The notes: a model not told the origin generated them from the letters alone. A DNA stretch of 64,000 bases from Nelumbo lutea (GCA_022828595.1 JAKGHH010000006.1:15062499-15126498), one strand, 5' to 3'. Positions 10,428-21,932 are shown, numbered from the stretch's first letter. Numbers and translations: made by a program.

Positions 10428-10830
10428 TTACATCAGAATGTGAACTACAGCAAGACCAACAGCGGAAATGGACACAACAATTCCTATGCAATACTTGATG
10501 ACAACATATTTTGCTGCTTCCAACTAAGCCCTTGATGCATGGTTTGCTACTTCCAACTGAACCCTTAATGCATGGATTTCTTATAGATAAGATTCAAAAG
10601 ATCCAAAAATTCAATACAATAAGCCAACTATGTTTAATTACCAAAAATAAATAAATAAATAAACGCCAAACTATGTTTCAACCATATCTAAGTATCAATT
10701 TCATTCATAAAGCTCACCTGATCAAGCTTGTTAGTACGGTTGGTGGTTTCTGCATTTTGATTGGCTAGCACATCACGGATGGCATACCTCAATTCACCAC
10801 AAAATTTTTCAATCTCTCGTTGTAACATAG
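10428..10830 (-). pseudogene. Broken copy of the 3' exons of the FMP32-like gene
   Basis: The last exon copy (10428-10583) reads KYCIGIVVSISAVGLAVV before a TAA, as in the real gene, but a ~33 bp piece at its start is duplicated and one copy has CAG changed to TAG. Upstream, 10718-10830 joins exon-4-like sequence (LQRE... ELRY) directly to exon-6-like sequence (AIRDVLANQNAETTN): exon 5 and two introns are gone. At 10831 the copy is cut by a copia element. It lacks exons 1-3 and cannot be functional. It shares its downstream flank with the real gene, so it arose by duplication of the locus and not by retroposition. Confidence 0.85.
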
Positions 10831-11150
10831 ACTCCGTTGGTTTTCATCGAGTCCATTTTGACATTTATGGCATATACCCACTTCAAGGAACTTATGTCCA
10901 ACATAACTTTCATATAAGTCACGGAATCTTCCTCATTGTTCGTAGCTTCCATCGAGTAACTTTCTTGATCATAACTATAATGAACTGGAGGTCTAGAAAC
11001 CCGAGTAGATCTTCTAAGTTGGATGTTATTTAGAACCTGTGGGTTATCTCCCACTACTCTTGAGATCTGTTCATCAAGAATAATTTCCTAACAATGATCA
11101 TTCAAGATATAGTCTTCTTCCAATAAGTAGGCGTTTCAACTAACAAACAA
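10831..11150 (-). pseudogene. copia integrase-RT linker fragment
   Basis: The minus-strand reading includes RRSTRVSRPPVHYSYDQ, followed by a segment ending NVKMDSMKTNGV, the acidic/serine-rich linker and first residues before the RT domain in copia polyproteins. The sequence then runs into exon-4-like DNA of the broken FMP32 copy with a short shared GTCTATG at the joint. Confidence 0.75.
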
Positions 11151-12490
11151 CTTTTATTCTCTTTGATCATAGAAAATATATCCTACAGAGCCCTTGGGGT
11201 AGCCTACAAATAGGCAACGACTGTTCTTGGATTCTAATTTGTCTGCACTTGTTCTTTTAATGTATGCTGGACAACCCCAAATTTTCAAGTGTCTTACACT
11301 TGGTTCATAAGGAGTCTTAGGAATCGATTTGGTTGGAACTCGGTTCAATACGTATATTGCAATCTCCAATGCATGTCCCCAAAAGAATATAGGAAATTCT
11401 GAATGGACAAAGAGTGATCAGACCATATCTAATAGAGTCCAACTTCTTCTCTCTGACACACCATTTAATTGTGGTGTAGCAGGAGGAAACAAATGTGATA
11501 TAATCCCATTGTCCTTTAAGTAGTCCCTGAATTCGTCAGAGAAATATTCATCTCCTCGATCTGATTGAAGGGTTTTGATGTATCTCCCCAACTGCTTCTA
11601 AAATTCTTGTCTAAACTCCTTGAATTTTTCAAATGATTCAGACTTATGTCTCATTAGGTACACATAACCGAGAATAATTGTGGGTGAAAGTTATGAAATA
11701 GCAGTGTTGATTTTGTGTCTTAACATTCATGGGACCACATACATCTGTATGTATCAAGTCAAGTGTGCTTGTAGATCTTTTAGGATTACATGTAAATGGT
11801 CGTTTTGTCATCTTACTTTGAAGGCAAGGCTCACAAGTTGGTAGATCTTCAATAGTTAAAAAATCTAGAGGACCATCCTTCACCAATCTTGTGATACGCT
11901 CTATATTGATATGGCCAAGTCGGTAATGCCACAGGCACGTGGGATTAACTATATTGTGTATTCTTTTCTTGGGATTGTGTTCCAATGTAGTTTTAGTTAG
12001 ATTTGTTTTTGAAGAAGAACAGAGGGCATAGAGACTATTCTCTAGTTCTCCATAAGTACCGAATTTGTTATTCAATTTAATTATAATCTTATTACTAAAT
12101 AAAACAGAATAACCATCCTTACATAACTTAGAATCTGAAATCAAATTTCTTCTAAGTAACAGTACACAAAGACAATATTTTAATGTTACAATTCCTTCTC
12201 TGAAAATTAAATCTATTGTTCCTATAACAGTAGTTGTAACTGTTGTAGAAGTCCCCAAGTAAAGCACCACCTCGTCATCAATCAGCCTTCTGCTTTCCTT
12301 GAACCCCTGCAATGTATTACATGCATGAATGGAAGCCCAGAGTCAATACACCAGGATGCAGAAGTGACCAACATATTGGTCTCTACGACAAGAGATTTGA
12401 AAATACATTCTTTGTTTTTGCGGGATTCTAGATATTGAGGACAATTTCCATTCTAGTTCCCAATCTACTTGTAGAACTAACATTCATCTG
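11151..12490 (-). pseudogene. copia protease and integrase remnant
   Basis: From 12490 downward: a decayed zinc knuckle (NGNCPQYLESRKNKECI), a protease region whose active site reads SWCIDSGLPF in place of the usual DSGA, then a 222-residue open stretch (12312-11644) with LWHYRLGHINIERI (the pre-integrase HxxxH region), CEPCLQSKM and DLIHTDVCGPM. Frames then shift. 11630-11370 carries the PATPQLNGVSERR-type core motif and 11369-11154 the [15 protein letters not shown] and [12 protein letters not shown] region. The longest frame looks nearly intact, but the protease change and the breaks make it non-functional. Confidence 0.85.
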
Positions 12491-12499
12491 ATGATTTGT

Positions 12500-13152
12500 C
12501 CTTTTTCTACTTTTTCAGCTTGCCTGTCTTCTTCTTAGGCCTCTTCTTATCCTTCCTCTTTATCTTGCCAAATTTTTCACCTTCAACAAGCATTGCGATC
12601 GGCTTGTCCTTCTTTATCAGTTCCTCAGCCCTTTGCAACATATTGCTAAGCTCTTGCAAGCTAACTTTTAGCTTGTTCATGTTATAGTTCATGACAAACT
12701 GATTGAAGGACAAGGGTAGAGAGTTTAGGACGACATCAGTTTTTGTGTCATCATCAAGTTGGGATCCAAGAGCCTCTAGTTTGTTTATATAACCCATCAT
12801 TTGCATGACATGGTCATGAACCGGTTGACAGAACGATTCTACTCTTCATACATCATCTTTAGACTATCCAAAATATCTTTGCAAATATCGATCTTATCAA
12901 ATTGCCTCTGGATAGAGTTGTCTAAAGAGACTATGACGTAACATTGGGCAAGAGAGTTCTTTTCTTCCCATTCCTAATATTCCCTCCTTCGTGCTTCAGA
13001 ATCCCTATCACCCGGACGTTTCGGTGTTGGGTTCTTGGCAACCTTGTCCAATTTCTCGGATGTGAGCATCAGATTAAGGTTACGGTACCAATCTACATAA
13101 CTAGGTCCTTTTAACTTGTTATCATCTAACAACTTAGTGAATTGTTTCTATG
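12500..13152 (-). pseudogene. copia gag remnant
   Basis: Starting near 13152 the minus-strand reading gives FTKLLDDNKLKGPSYVDWY, KLDKVAKN, a WEEKNSLAQCYVIVSLD block, and then the 99-residue frame 12806-12507 with KTDVVLNSLPLSFNQFVMNY and a lysine-rich tail. This is a UBN2-type copia Gag. Stops occur near 13147, 12990 and 12860. A close relative of its N-terminal half lies at 23668-24076 on the plus strand. Confidence 0.85.
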
Positions 13153-14689
13153 CCATTTCTAATAAAAGGTAATAATAATTTGTCCACGACCTGAATATTG
13201 TTGCATGTTATTTTACATTGAACAGACTTTTATCTATGTTCCATCTCCATTTATTCATCTCTAAGATTTCCCTCCTATCTCAATGATAAGGACACGGTTC
13301 ATGTCCCTAGAAATGTGGGAAATACATATGTGCATGGGGTTAACTATTTCAGCTGCATAACCCCACCACTTTCACGAAGGACCACATATCCACCCATTCA
13401 ATGAGTTTTCCCTTTGGCCTCCATCAGGCAAGGTTTATTGCCATTTTAGGTTAAACTTTTTTATCTGGTAATTGTAGACCCGTCATATCATGGGCCTCAA
13501 GGTACCATGAAAGAGTCTTCAATTTTAGGATAGGCCTTTCCCACATTAGTCTATGACGCCCTCATCATCTCATGAAGCAATCTCATTTGTTGCATCAACA
13601 AAATGGATAGCCCAATTTTATGATGCATCTTCACCCTCCAATTCAACCCATTTTCATGCTAATAACGAAAGGCCTTTAGAGAAATCATCCTATAATATTC
13701 CCTATCTCACTGCACTTATATTAATCTGAAGGGAACGAGTAAAACAGTCCTTAGGTCTGATATATGTCATACGAAAGTGGCTCCCACTGACTTTCATAAA
13801 GTCATATTCGAATGGGCCAACAATAGGCTAGGGTTCTGCAAGATTCCTCTTGGAAAGGAAGTTGATCAGGGGCCCATCAAGAAGGGAGATCATGCAATGA
13901 TCTAAGGGCATCATGGCAATGATGTGCATTCAACCATGATGTTTGCAGAGAATCACATAAGTCTAAACATGGGCCAAGCACTTATGGCCCATGAACGAAT
14001 TACATTCATTCAACACATCACAAGCACACACATAAATTGATCAAAATCAATTCAAAGCTTGTAAAACCTAGATTTATTTAGGTTAACACATAATCAGCCC
14101 ATTAATGGTCCAAAATTATCCAATAATTTTATCTTAGTATATGGGAAGCGGTTCGACCCATACTGGTTCTACTTTAACCTAACACAAATGAGATTTTCAA
14201 GAAAGAGCCAAATTGGTCCATGCAATGGGCCATCAAACCACTGGCCCAAATCCGATTTTGAGTAACTTAAAACGTGACCTAAGGGGTTGTGATCAGACTT
14301 CAAAGACCCACAGGTTTGGCCCAACTAGTATGAACCAAAACTAGGTCAAATCAGCTTAGGGTTTGGTGTCCAAAACATGCAGTAATTCACAAAAATAATG
14401 ATCTGAAATTTTTAAGTCAAGATTCACAATAAAGGTGGTAGATAATAAGCAAATAATAAGCTAGGGATGAAAGTGTGGTGGTCCGAATCCGATCCGGAAA
14501 AACTGCAACCCTACAAGAAACTATAATTCGCAAATTGCTATCTATCTACAAAATCTCTCTTCTCCGCGCGCTCCAGCAATTTTTCCGAGGTAAAAAAAAA
14601 AGGAAAACCTTAACTTCTATTACTTACACCAAGAAAAATCCTAATACATTTTTCTAAAATGAAAAAAATAATTAATGTGTGCATGCTAC
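13153..14689 (-). other. Leader of the second copia, left part
   Basis: Non-coding. It matches, in reverse complement, much of 22240-23640 in the copia at 20168, for example the ATGGGCC/GGCCCAT-rich stretch near 13960 and the GATAAGGACACGG block near 13283. Long untranslated leaders are common in such copia families. No gene is seen. Confidence 0.7.
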
Positions 14690-15775
14690 ACATTGTTTTT
14701 ATTGTTTATACATGGTTTTGATATGGCGGCAAGGGGAGCACTTCGGCCCATCAAAAAGAGGCGGCTGGCTTTAGCAAAGTTCGAAGGGGAGTAGGACTCT
14801 CAACCAAAAGCTGCAAGAAAGAGTATAAAAGAAAAAGGAAAAGAAGAAATTAGGGTTCAACCCCTTGACACAATAATGAAAAAGAGAAGTGCTAGGAGAA
14901 GGATCACAAGGCTGCTGAAGGAGAATTGGAAGGAGATCGAAGATTGATGCAGAACTTTTGAGTTGTCTTCTTCTTTAATTCGGTGATTTCAATAACCTAA
15001 GTTCAACTAGGGTTTTTCTTTGTTTGAATCTATCTTTCTTTCTACTATGCGAACCATGATTGATGTTAATTCAGATCTGTAATTAATCTTTTAAGCTAAT
15101 CCGATTGATAGTGATTCAGTCTTAGGATTTCTTGATTAGGGTTTTTGATAATAAGAGTAATTTTGGTCGAACTGCTCTTGTTTCTTGGATTACTTAAACC
15201 ATTTGAAAAAGGGTTTAGGAAATCAGATCAACTGATCAGGAAGATGGAATGAATGTATCTTAGAGATAATTTGCATGATTCATTTGGCATTCATTCATCA
15301 AGAATTGGCTTCCTTTGATTTCCTTATCGTTAATGCATCTATAGCAATTAAATTCTTGATAGAAATATAAGAGTTTTTGCTCGTAGATAGATGGGTATGT
15401 GCTCGAAAGACGCTGCTCATGCAATTAGGAAATAGCCAACCCATAGCTGAAATCAACTTCAGTTGGATAACTTAATGATATAATTGTTGAATCGGTTCTG
15501 CTAGCATTTTTGTGAAACACTTTCTCTAATTCCTTAAGGTGGTCTAATCCGAGAATACCTAGGATAGCTCGTTAATTAGGAAATCAGTCTTTAGATTTCG
15601 GACTATCAGATAACATAAGGTAGATCTAGTACTAGTAGTTGTTGGATTAATCCCCGTGGGAATGATACTCTACTCGTTAGTTACTTGATCGGCTAGTGAA
15701 CTTGTTAGTGTAATCTAAATGCATCAATGATTATTACAAACCAAATAATCAAATAATAATTTTTTGAGTGCACAA
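14690..15775 (+). mobile_element. Insertion in the copia leader, probably a solo LTR
   Basis: The matching leader at 22200 runs straight through where this ~1.09 kb lies, so it is an insertion. GTGCA occurs at both edges and may be the 5 bp target duplication. Inside are a TATAAAAG at 14823, AT-rich leader-like DNA, and CCCCGTGGGAATGATACTC near 15652, a phrase typical of the 3' part of some plant LTRs. No open frame of note. The exact termini are not clean TG...CA. Confidence 0.45.
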
Positions 15776-16015
15776 ATCTTGGCGCCACAAAAGATTTCGA
15801 TCTCCATTACACAATCAGCCCAATAAATCAAGAAATCATAGTATAACAATTCTAAATTATATCAGAATATAATCATAAAAATTTCAAATCAATTCGCCCA
15901 AATCTAAGAACCGATTTCTCAAAAAAACTATTAACTGCTCAAATCGGCTAGACTAGTTCTTGTCGATTTGAATCTTGGTTTAAATCTGACCTTTTTTTGT
16001 TCAAGATTGAACCTT
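15776..16015 (-). other. Leader of the second copia, right part
   Basis: Non-coding continuation of the leader up to the primer site. The GATTTCGATCTCC stretch aligns with the reverse complement of 22155-22200. Confidence 0.6.
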
Positions 16016-16016
16016 T

Positions 16017-16029
16017 GACTCTGATACCA
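16017..16029 (-). other. Primer-binding site (initiator Met tRNA) of the second copia
   Basis: On the minus strand it reads TGGTATCAGAGTC, the standard plant copia primer site complementary to the 3' end of initiator Met tRNA. It sets the LTR end at 16031. Confidence 0.85.
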
Positions 16030-16030
16030 C

Positions 16031-16600
16031 TAAAGGAAGGTGAGAATTCATCAAATGGTTGGCTGAACCATGCTAAATGGCTAGGCGAAATTTCAAAAGT
16101 TTTTCTTTAACCTTCTGGGAATCGCATTCCCTATTTTAAAAAAACTATATTTTTCTAGGATCAATCTTTACTAAAACTAGACCAGATTTGAAACCAAACA
16201 AGAGGGAAAAGAAAACCTTATACGAATTCCACAAATGTAGCTCCTAAGGTGGTAGTTCACGCCCAAATCAAATCCCAAAACCAACTTCCACTGAAGATGG
16301 CATAGTAGGGAGGTGAGCACGATTTTTCTCTGTATTTTTCTTGCAAAAAACAGAGAGAGAACTGATCAAGATCAGTCCCAAATATTGATATCGAACTAGG
16401 GTTTCTTGGGCAGCAAGAGGAGAAGAGAGAGAACTGAAATCCAGAGTGATATGGAGTAGTTCGATCTCTTCTTCCTTTTAACCTTTAAGGAGCACCCCTC
16501 CTTATCAAATTAGGATGTTTTATCCAAATCTTTATTTGAATTTGGACTCTATCATAAGATAATAAAAAATGTGGTGCTATACTAACTTGGACTACAGTAA
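16031..16600 (-). repeat. Partial 5' LTR of the second copia
   Basis: The LTR 3' end on the minus strand (TCACCTTCCTTTA) abuts the primer site. The sequence resembles the 3' third of the LTRs at 20168 and 27376, including a CTGATTTGG-type stretch and the AGAGATCGAAC motif near 16457. Similarity fades near 16600, where the rest of the LTR is lost. Confidence 0.6.
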
Positions 16601-17110
16601 ATAATTACCACTTTATATAATATTAGGATAATAAAAAAGAACAACTCTTTTATGATAAACATATGCGACAAATACAATAGTTAGATTTAATAACATATAG
16701 ATAAGTTCCCTTTAACAAGAAAAGGTGACATCATTATTTAATAATTGTAAGTAACCAATTCTCTAATATGCAATGCTACAGGAATATGTTGCTTATCAAA
16801 AAACAAAAAACTACAGCAATATGCTTTTGGCACATAATCATAAATCATAATTTTAGAGAGAAAGGTTATCTTCATAGTTTTCAATTCACATTTTAAAATA
16901 TCTGCCACCCTTAATGGTATTTTAAATAGTAGACAACAGTGAGTAGAGAAGGGATTGTAGTGGAAAAAAGAGAGATACATGCAATAATTGTACTTGCAAT
17001 TATTGCATGCCTTTTGAAAGTGTTGCGCCTAGGGCCTGAGGTGCACCAACACCTCAGTGTGGCCTCGAGGGGAAGAGCCTCTCGGCATGGAGGGCCTACG
17101 CCCATTTGAA
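16601..17110. other. AT-rich spacer before block B
   Basis: No gene. It contains a perfect 12 bp inverted repeat with a 6-base loop at 16979-17008 and a GC-richer stretch at 17020-17105 that could be the edge of the gypsy element. Confidence 0.4.
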
Positions 17111-17149
17111 CCAGGTAAAGGACTGATTGTCAAAGAAGTCTAAGTTCAA

Positions 17150-17745
17150 CACACCCAATACGTTTGCCGAGGATGACCTCAAGAAGTCCAGATACTGCAT
17201 GATGATGCCCTAGTGATAATAACAAGCATCACCAATTTTGAAGTATGTCGAGTGCCCATAAACACTAGCAGCTCAGATCGGTTGGCATCATTTTTTAGGA
17301 AGCCTTCCTAAAGATGAGGATCAAACACAATCAACTACAACCGATCAACATACATCTAGCCAACCTCTATTGGTGACTCACTAACAACGTAGGGGAAGAT
17401 CACCTTACCGATGATGGTGGGATATGGTCCTTAGAAAAGCACATTGATAGTAGGCTTTTTTGTTGTAATGGTCTGGTTGTCAAACAACATCATCCTTGGC
17501 CGACCAACACTTAACACCCTCCGAGCCTTGATTTTCACTCATCACTTAGCGATGAAGTTCCCCACTAACCATAGTACTAGCACAATTCGAGGAGACCAGT
17601 GCACTACTTGGCAGTGCTATGTAACATCCCTAAAGGGGAAGGTTGCCTCCCGAGAATCTCTTACTACTGACGGCTTTGACCTCGAAGATGATCTCTACAC
17701 ACAACATAGTCAACCCATTGAGGGTTTGACTTAGGTACCTCTCTT
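17150..17745 (+). pseudogene. gypsy protease region
   Basis: The clearest frame, 17444-17734, reads ILGRPTLNTLRALIFTHHLA, then MKFPTNHSTSTIRGDQ, YVTSLKGK and an ESLTTDGFD block, the region just after the retropepsin domain in Tat polyproteins. Upstream pieces (17205-17300) give ITNFEVCRV and a decayed DTGSS-type active site reading INTSSSD. Stops and shifts are frequent. Confidence 0.75.
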
Positions 17746-18120
17746 TAACAGTGATTCAAAAAAAACTATCCAAGTAGACTCCCTACTTGAGCATAGTCTC
17801 CGCAACAACATCATCTAATTGCTTAGGGCTAATGCCAACATCTTTGCTTGATTTGCAATCATGCTAAGGATCGACCCCTAAGTCATAATCCATCAACTCA
17901 GCACTAGCCTATGCTACCGACTCGTACAGTAGAAGAAGAGCTTCACCCCAAAATAGTGGTAGGTAATAAATGAGAAGGTCAACAAACTCCTCTCATAGAC
18001 TTCATCAAAGAAGTGATTTACCCAGATTGGTTGGCGAATGTGGTGATGGTGAAGAAGGCCAATGGGAAGTGGAGGATATGCATCGACTTCACCAACTTCA
18101 ATAGGGAATTCCCTAAGGAC
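17746..18120 (+). pseudogene. gypsy reverse transcriptase, N-terminal part
   Basis: The frame at 18013-18120 reads IYPDWLANVVMVKKANGKWR, followed by ICIDFTNFNREFPKD, the conserved first RT motifs. It is broken by a hAT-like element exactly after PKD and continues at 18680. Confidence 0.85.
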
Positions 18121-18679
18121 CAATGTTTTAAAAACGACCCCGAGGCCGAACCATTTTTTCTTGGGTCACAGGTCACCAATTCAACCGATCGGGTCAATCG
18201 GTTCAAACCATGCCATGTCAACGCATATATATATATATGTTTTAGATATGGTATATGAATTATTTTATATTTAATTTATGTTTCTTAATTTAGTTTTATT
18301 TTTTTAATTATAAAAAATATTAAAAATTACAATTTGAGGCCAAAAAGTGTTATTTTTCGCGAAAGTAGTGGGGCAAGGCACCTATGGCTTCTTGAAATGC
18401 ATAGATCTCGAAAAATTACCCAAAATAAAAAATCACCTCAATCAGACATCGGAGTGCAAAGTTATGGCCTACAAAAGTTTGCATGCATTAAGTGTGCAAC
18501 CCACGACTCGGTCACAAGGTCAAATGGGTCAACAGTCAAACCAACTGGGTCAAATGATTCTTGACCAAGTCAATGGTTTTTTATCGTCTAGTGGGTCTTG
18601 ACTAAATCGGATTCAAAATCATGGATGGGACAGTTTGAACGGTTCGACTAGTTGGGTCAATCGCATGTTGAAAACATTG
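18121..18679. mobile_element. hAT-like MITE, 559 bp, in the gypsy RT
   Basis: Ends are CAATGTTTTAAAAAC and, inverted, CAATGTTTTCAACATG. The flanks CTAAGGAC (18113-18120) and CTAAGTAC (18680-18687) form an 8 bp target duplication with one mismatch. RT motifs on both sides join once the element is removed. It is AT-rich with a TA run near 18228 and has no transposase. Confidence 0.8.
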
Positions 18680-19100
18680 CTAAGTACAACTTCCCCTTGC
18701 CAAAGATAAATTAGCTTATTAATGCCACTATAGGCCATGGGTTGCTCAGCTTCATGGATGCCTTCTTAGGTTACAAGTAGATCTACATGCACCTCGATGA
18801 CTAGAAGACTGACTTCATCACTAACCGAGGCCTTTACTACTTGATGGTGCGCAATCCGGGCCAAATCTTCCTCCATCACTACTATAAAAATCATGCCCTT
18901 TGGTCTCAAGAATGCTGGCGCAACTTATTAGAGGTTTGTGAATCGCATCTTCAAGGAGCAACTCGATCGAAACGTAGAGGCGTATGCAAAGAGCACAAAG
19001 GCTGAATAGTATTTGGCTAACCTCGATGAAGTCTTCAGCCTCCTTTGATAGTACCAAATGAAGTTGAACCTGGCGAAGTGTGCCTTCGATTGCCTCCCAT
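18680..19100 (+). pseudogene. gypsy reverse transcriptase, C-terminal part
   Basis: It continues with YNFPLPKI, a GHGLLSFMDAFLGY block, FITNRGLYY and, in another frame, the GLKNAG motif near 18903-18918. The expected YVDD catalytic box is decayed (QLDRNVEAYA-like text near 18960). It ends in EVEPGEVCL-type residues and passes into RNase H. Stops are abundant. Confidence 0.8.
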
Positions 19101-20000
19101 TCTTCAAAGCATTAAAGAAAGTGAAAGACTTCTAATGGATAGAAGAGACAAAGCAAGCCTTCTAGCAGCTGAAGCAATACTTAAATTCTTTGCCCCTACT
19201 GACAAAGTCGGACTTAGAAGATCAGCTGCTATTATACCAGTCTTCTAGTGATGAAGTGGCCAGTTCAGTTCTCGTGAAAGAAAAAGACGATGCTTAGAGG
19301 TGGATCTAGTACACTAGAAAAGTGTTCATCGATGCAGAAACCAGATGCCCAAACCTAGAGAAAGTTGTGCTTGCCTTGGTGACCCAAGCCCACAAGCGCA
19401 AACCTTACTTCCATGACCACAACACTTAGGCTATCACAAATCAACCCCTCAAGAAATTACTACAAAAGTCAAAAACCTTAGGGTGCTTGATAAATTGGAG
19501 TATAGAGCTAAACAAGATTGACCTCAACAATGCTCCTCGGCCCACCATCAAAGCTCAAGCATTGGAAGACTACTTCAGAATGCACTTTCTCAGCCCTAGA
19601 TCTAGACAAAGAGCCCGCCACTTGGACTATCCACGTTGATGCCTCTTCCAACCAGTAAGGGAGTAGTGTTGGTCTCCTCCTTATACCAGATGACACCACC
19701 CTCGAATATGCCTTAAGGTTCGACTTCAAAACCTCCAAAATGAAGCTGAGTACAAATCCCTCATCGTTGGACTCTAACAAGCCTAAGAAGATGGTATGAG
19801 GCACATCCAAGTCTTCAATGACTCCCACTCGTTGTAAACTAAGTCAATGGTAAATTTAAAGCTTGAAAGCCCAATATGGCCAAGCTATCCCAAGAAGGTT
19901 TGAGAGCTCATTACCCCATTTGAGCACTTCTCCATAGAGTAGATACCATGGACGTGAAAGTTTGAGCCAATGCTTTGTCAAAGCTAGCCAGCTCATCATA
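19060..20000 (+). pseudogene. gypsy RNase H and second RNase H, block B
   Basis: Collinear with 3180-4085. The first domain shows LPPILQSIKESE, LLAAEAILKF in a shadow frame, NLEKVVLALVTQAHKRKPYF and LTNQPLK-like residues. The second shows WTIHVDASSNQ near 19625-19660 and an NEAEYKSLIVGL block. It ends about 20000, followed by decayed linker to 20104. No functional reading frame remains. Confidence 0.8.
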
Positions 20001-20104
20001 AGCTGACCTCAGGGGAACCAACCTAGTCGATGGCCTAGCTCATTCAAGCATTGTTGAAGAAACTCTAAAAACCTTCCTAGTATAGTCCCAACCATCCTAG
20101 AAAA

Positions 20105-20167
20105 ACCCTAAACACCCTTCCGCATGACTGAACTAAATCTAAAAAGCTAATACACTGAGCAATTCGA
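20105..20167 (+). repeat. Left copy of a ~60 bp direct repeat flanking a copia
   Basis: Gypsy sequence CCCTTCCGCATGACTGAA...ACTGAGCAATTCGA immediately left of the LTR. The same stretch recurs at 25934-25994 immediately right of the 3' LTR with about four differences. Block A has it once (about 4208-4268). It is far longer than the 5 bp expected for an LTR element. Confidence 0.75.
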
Positions 20168-21931
20168 TGTTGATGTACATTTTCACATTTATTATAAATG
20201 AATAAATTACATAATTGCTTCATGTTATCTATGGTGTGTTTCTGTGTAATATGCTTAAATTGGACACTTATGAGACTCGTGTTAGTTTAGAATCTTCATA
20301 GCCGTTAGATAAACCTGGGGAGGTTTATCCTGCCAAGGCTGACACTAATGCATTGCCAAGTCGGTTGATGTGGCTTGTCTTAGCAGTCAGGGTGAAACCT
20401 AAAGCACATGTAGTGTGGGTTTACTTGAAACCTTGAACTGGACCATTTTCTACTTATGCCCTAGACCTCGGAGATAGATGGGAAAACTGAAAAGTTACAC
20501 CTAACCCTTAGATTCGATTATGGTACTACACTAGGTGTTGAATTGGGTTGTCTTTGATATGCCAATCAGTGAGACCCTTAGTAGGGGTCAAAACTTGGGT
20601 ATGTTGGGGCAGTTTGAGAATTCACCTAACTAGGTGATCATAGTGACAAAATCAGCCCCTTTGTTAGACAAAGTGAATGATCAGGGAATGCACTCTCTCT
20701 GATGGAAACCTAAACTGCCAACAATTGATTTCAAACTTGTTGAGATTTATTTTTGCAAAATGTATTTATATAGAGATATACATATATATTATGGTTTCAC
20801 AAAATGTTTGCTAAAGGTTTTAATTCTCAGGATCCATGTGAGGAGAGAGTGAAACATTGTACCTTGCAGTCAAGGGAGAGGTTCTCTATTATCAAGCAGT
20901 GTTTGATCATTATGGTCTGAGAGGTTAAGTGTAAGACCATTTAGGGTTTTTACCTGATGGGCTAATCTCACTTAAGTCCATAGTCCTTGGGCCTTCATAA
21001 GGTGGCTGGACCCAATGACCATTTAATGTAAATGTTGGGTCAGCTAAGAGCCCATACTGATGGGCTCAGGGGTTTACTGTCTTCAGTAGTGAATTCGACC
21101 AGGCCTAGTAACAAAGGCTAGACTGAACCCATATATCTTTTGTGGAGATAAATGTTAGTATCCCACACCATACAAAGAGAGCCAAGCTAGCCAGCAAATT
21201 AAAGGGGAGTAGGCCTGATGACTTAATGGGCCTAAAGCCCAATTCGAGCTGGCTTAATGAGATTAATAAGAGATGGGTGAATTTGAGTTTAGATCTGCTT
21301 CTAGATCAACAAGAGGATAAAATATGTCTTATCAACTTAGGAGTTCTGATCAAAATAAAGATTTGGATCAAAGAACCCTCTCCTGATATGATTAGGAAGC
21401 CAATCCAAGAAGGATTATAAATATAAGGAGAAATCCTTTTGTTGAGCACTTTTGCAAATCCCAGATCTTCTCTTTGTTCTTGCCGCCCTACCCAGTTTGA
21501 TCTCCACATTCTTGGACTGATCACAAAAGGTTATTGATTCTGATTCTTGCTAGAAGAATCAGATCTAAAGTTGTGCTCACATCCCCTAAGTGATCCTTGC
21601 TGAAGGATTACAATTCTTGCGGAAGAATTGCTTTGTTGATCCTACCTCGCCTTAAGCTGTGTCGTCTTCAGTGGAGGTGGAATTTGCTACCATCTTTGGG
21701 TGTGAACACCTACATTGGGAACTACTTGCATGGATTTCGTATCAGGTATATCCCTCCCTTATTCTTGGTTTCAGATTTGGTTTGATTTGTTTCAAGAACA
21801 AACCTTGAAAAATGCAGCTTTTTCTAAATAAGGGAATAGGATTCCTAAAAGGAACAAAGAAATTTTTTGAAATTTTGCCCAGCCACCCTGCATGGTTTGC
21901 ACATCTATATGATGGGCTCTCCTTCCCTTCA
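20168..21931 (+). repeat. 5' LTR of the third copia (~1.76 kb)
   Basis: It starts TGTTGATGTACA and ends CTTCCCTTCA, followed by one base and the primer site. It aligns with 24085-25933 throughout. The start is shorter than in the related LTR at 27099. A 72-residue minus frame and a 92-residue plus frame inside look fortuitous: matching frames appear in the other LTR only because the DNA is the same. Confidence 0.8.
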
Positions 21932-21932
21932 G

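Larger units (their letters stand above)
10831..16600 (-). mobile_element. Second copia element, minus strand, truncated at RT
   Basis: From right to left: part of the 5' LTR (16600-16031), primer site (16029-16019), a ~2.9 kb leader that matches the leader of the copia at 20168-25933, gag, protease, integrase, and the first residues before RT. It stops at 10831 inside the broken FMP32 copy. RT, RNase H and the 3' LTR are missing. The leader is split by another insertion (about 14690-15775). The coding region is interrupted many times. Confidence 0.85.
17110..20167 (+). mobile_element. Block B gypsy remnant, first part (protease to second RNase H)
   Basis: The same Tat-type element as in block A but reaching further 5': protease, RT, RNase H and archaeal-type RNase H. 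It is interrupted by a hAT-like element (18121-18679) and cut at 20167 by a copia insertion. It resumes at 25934 (integrase) and 30326 (antisense ORF). Similarity to 3019-4270 is high and collinear. Confidence 0.85.

Noticed and set aside
10428..10830. Block A FMP32-like copy as a second functional gene
   Set aside because: It lacks exons 1-3 and 5, has a TAG in the last exon and is cut by a copia element.
15776..15795. TTGGCGCC as a gypsy primer-binding site following an LTR
   Set aside because: The words around it (AAATCTTGG and GATTTCGATCTCC) align with the leader of the related copia near 22150-22200 on the other strand, so the motif is more likely leader sequence than a primer site of the neighbouring insertion.
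21142..21524. Open frames in the 5' LTR, with matching frames at 25140-25531
   Set aside because: Apparent conservation is explained by the two being LTRs of one element. No protein signature is seen.
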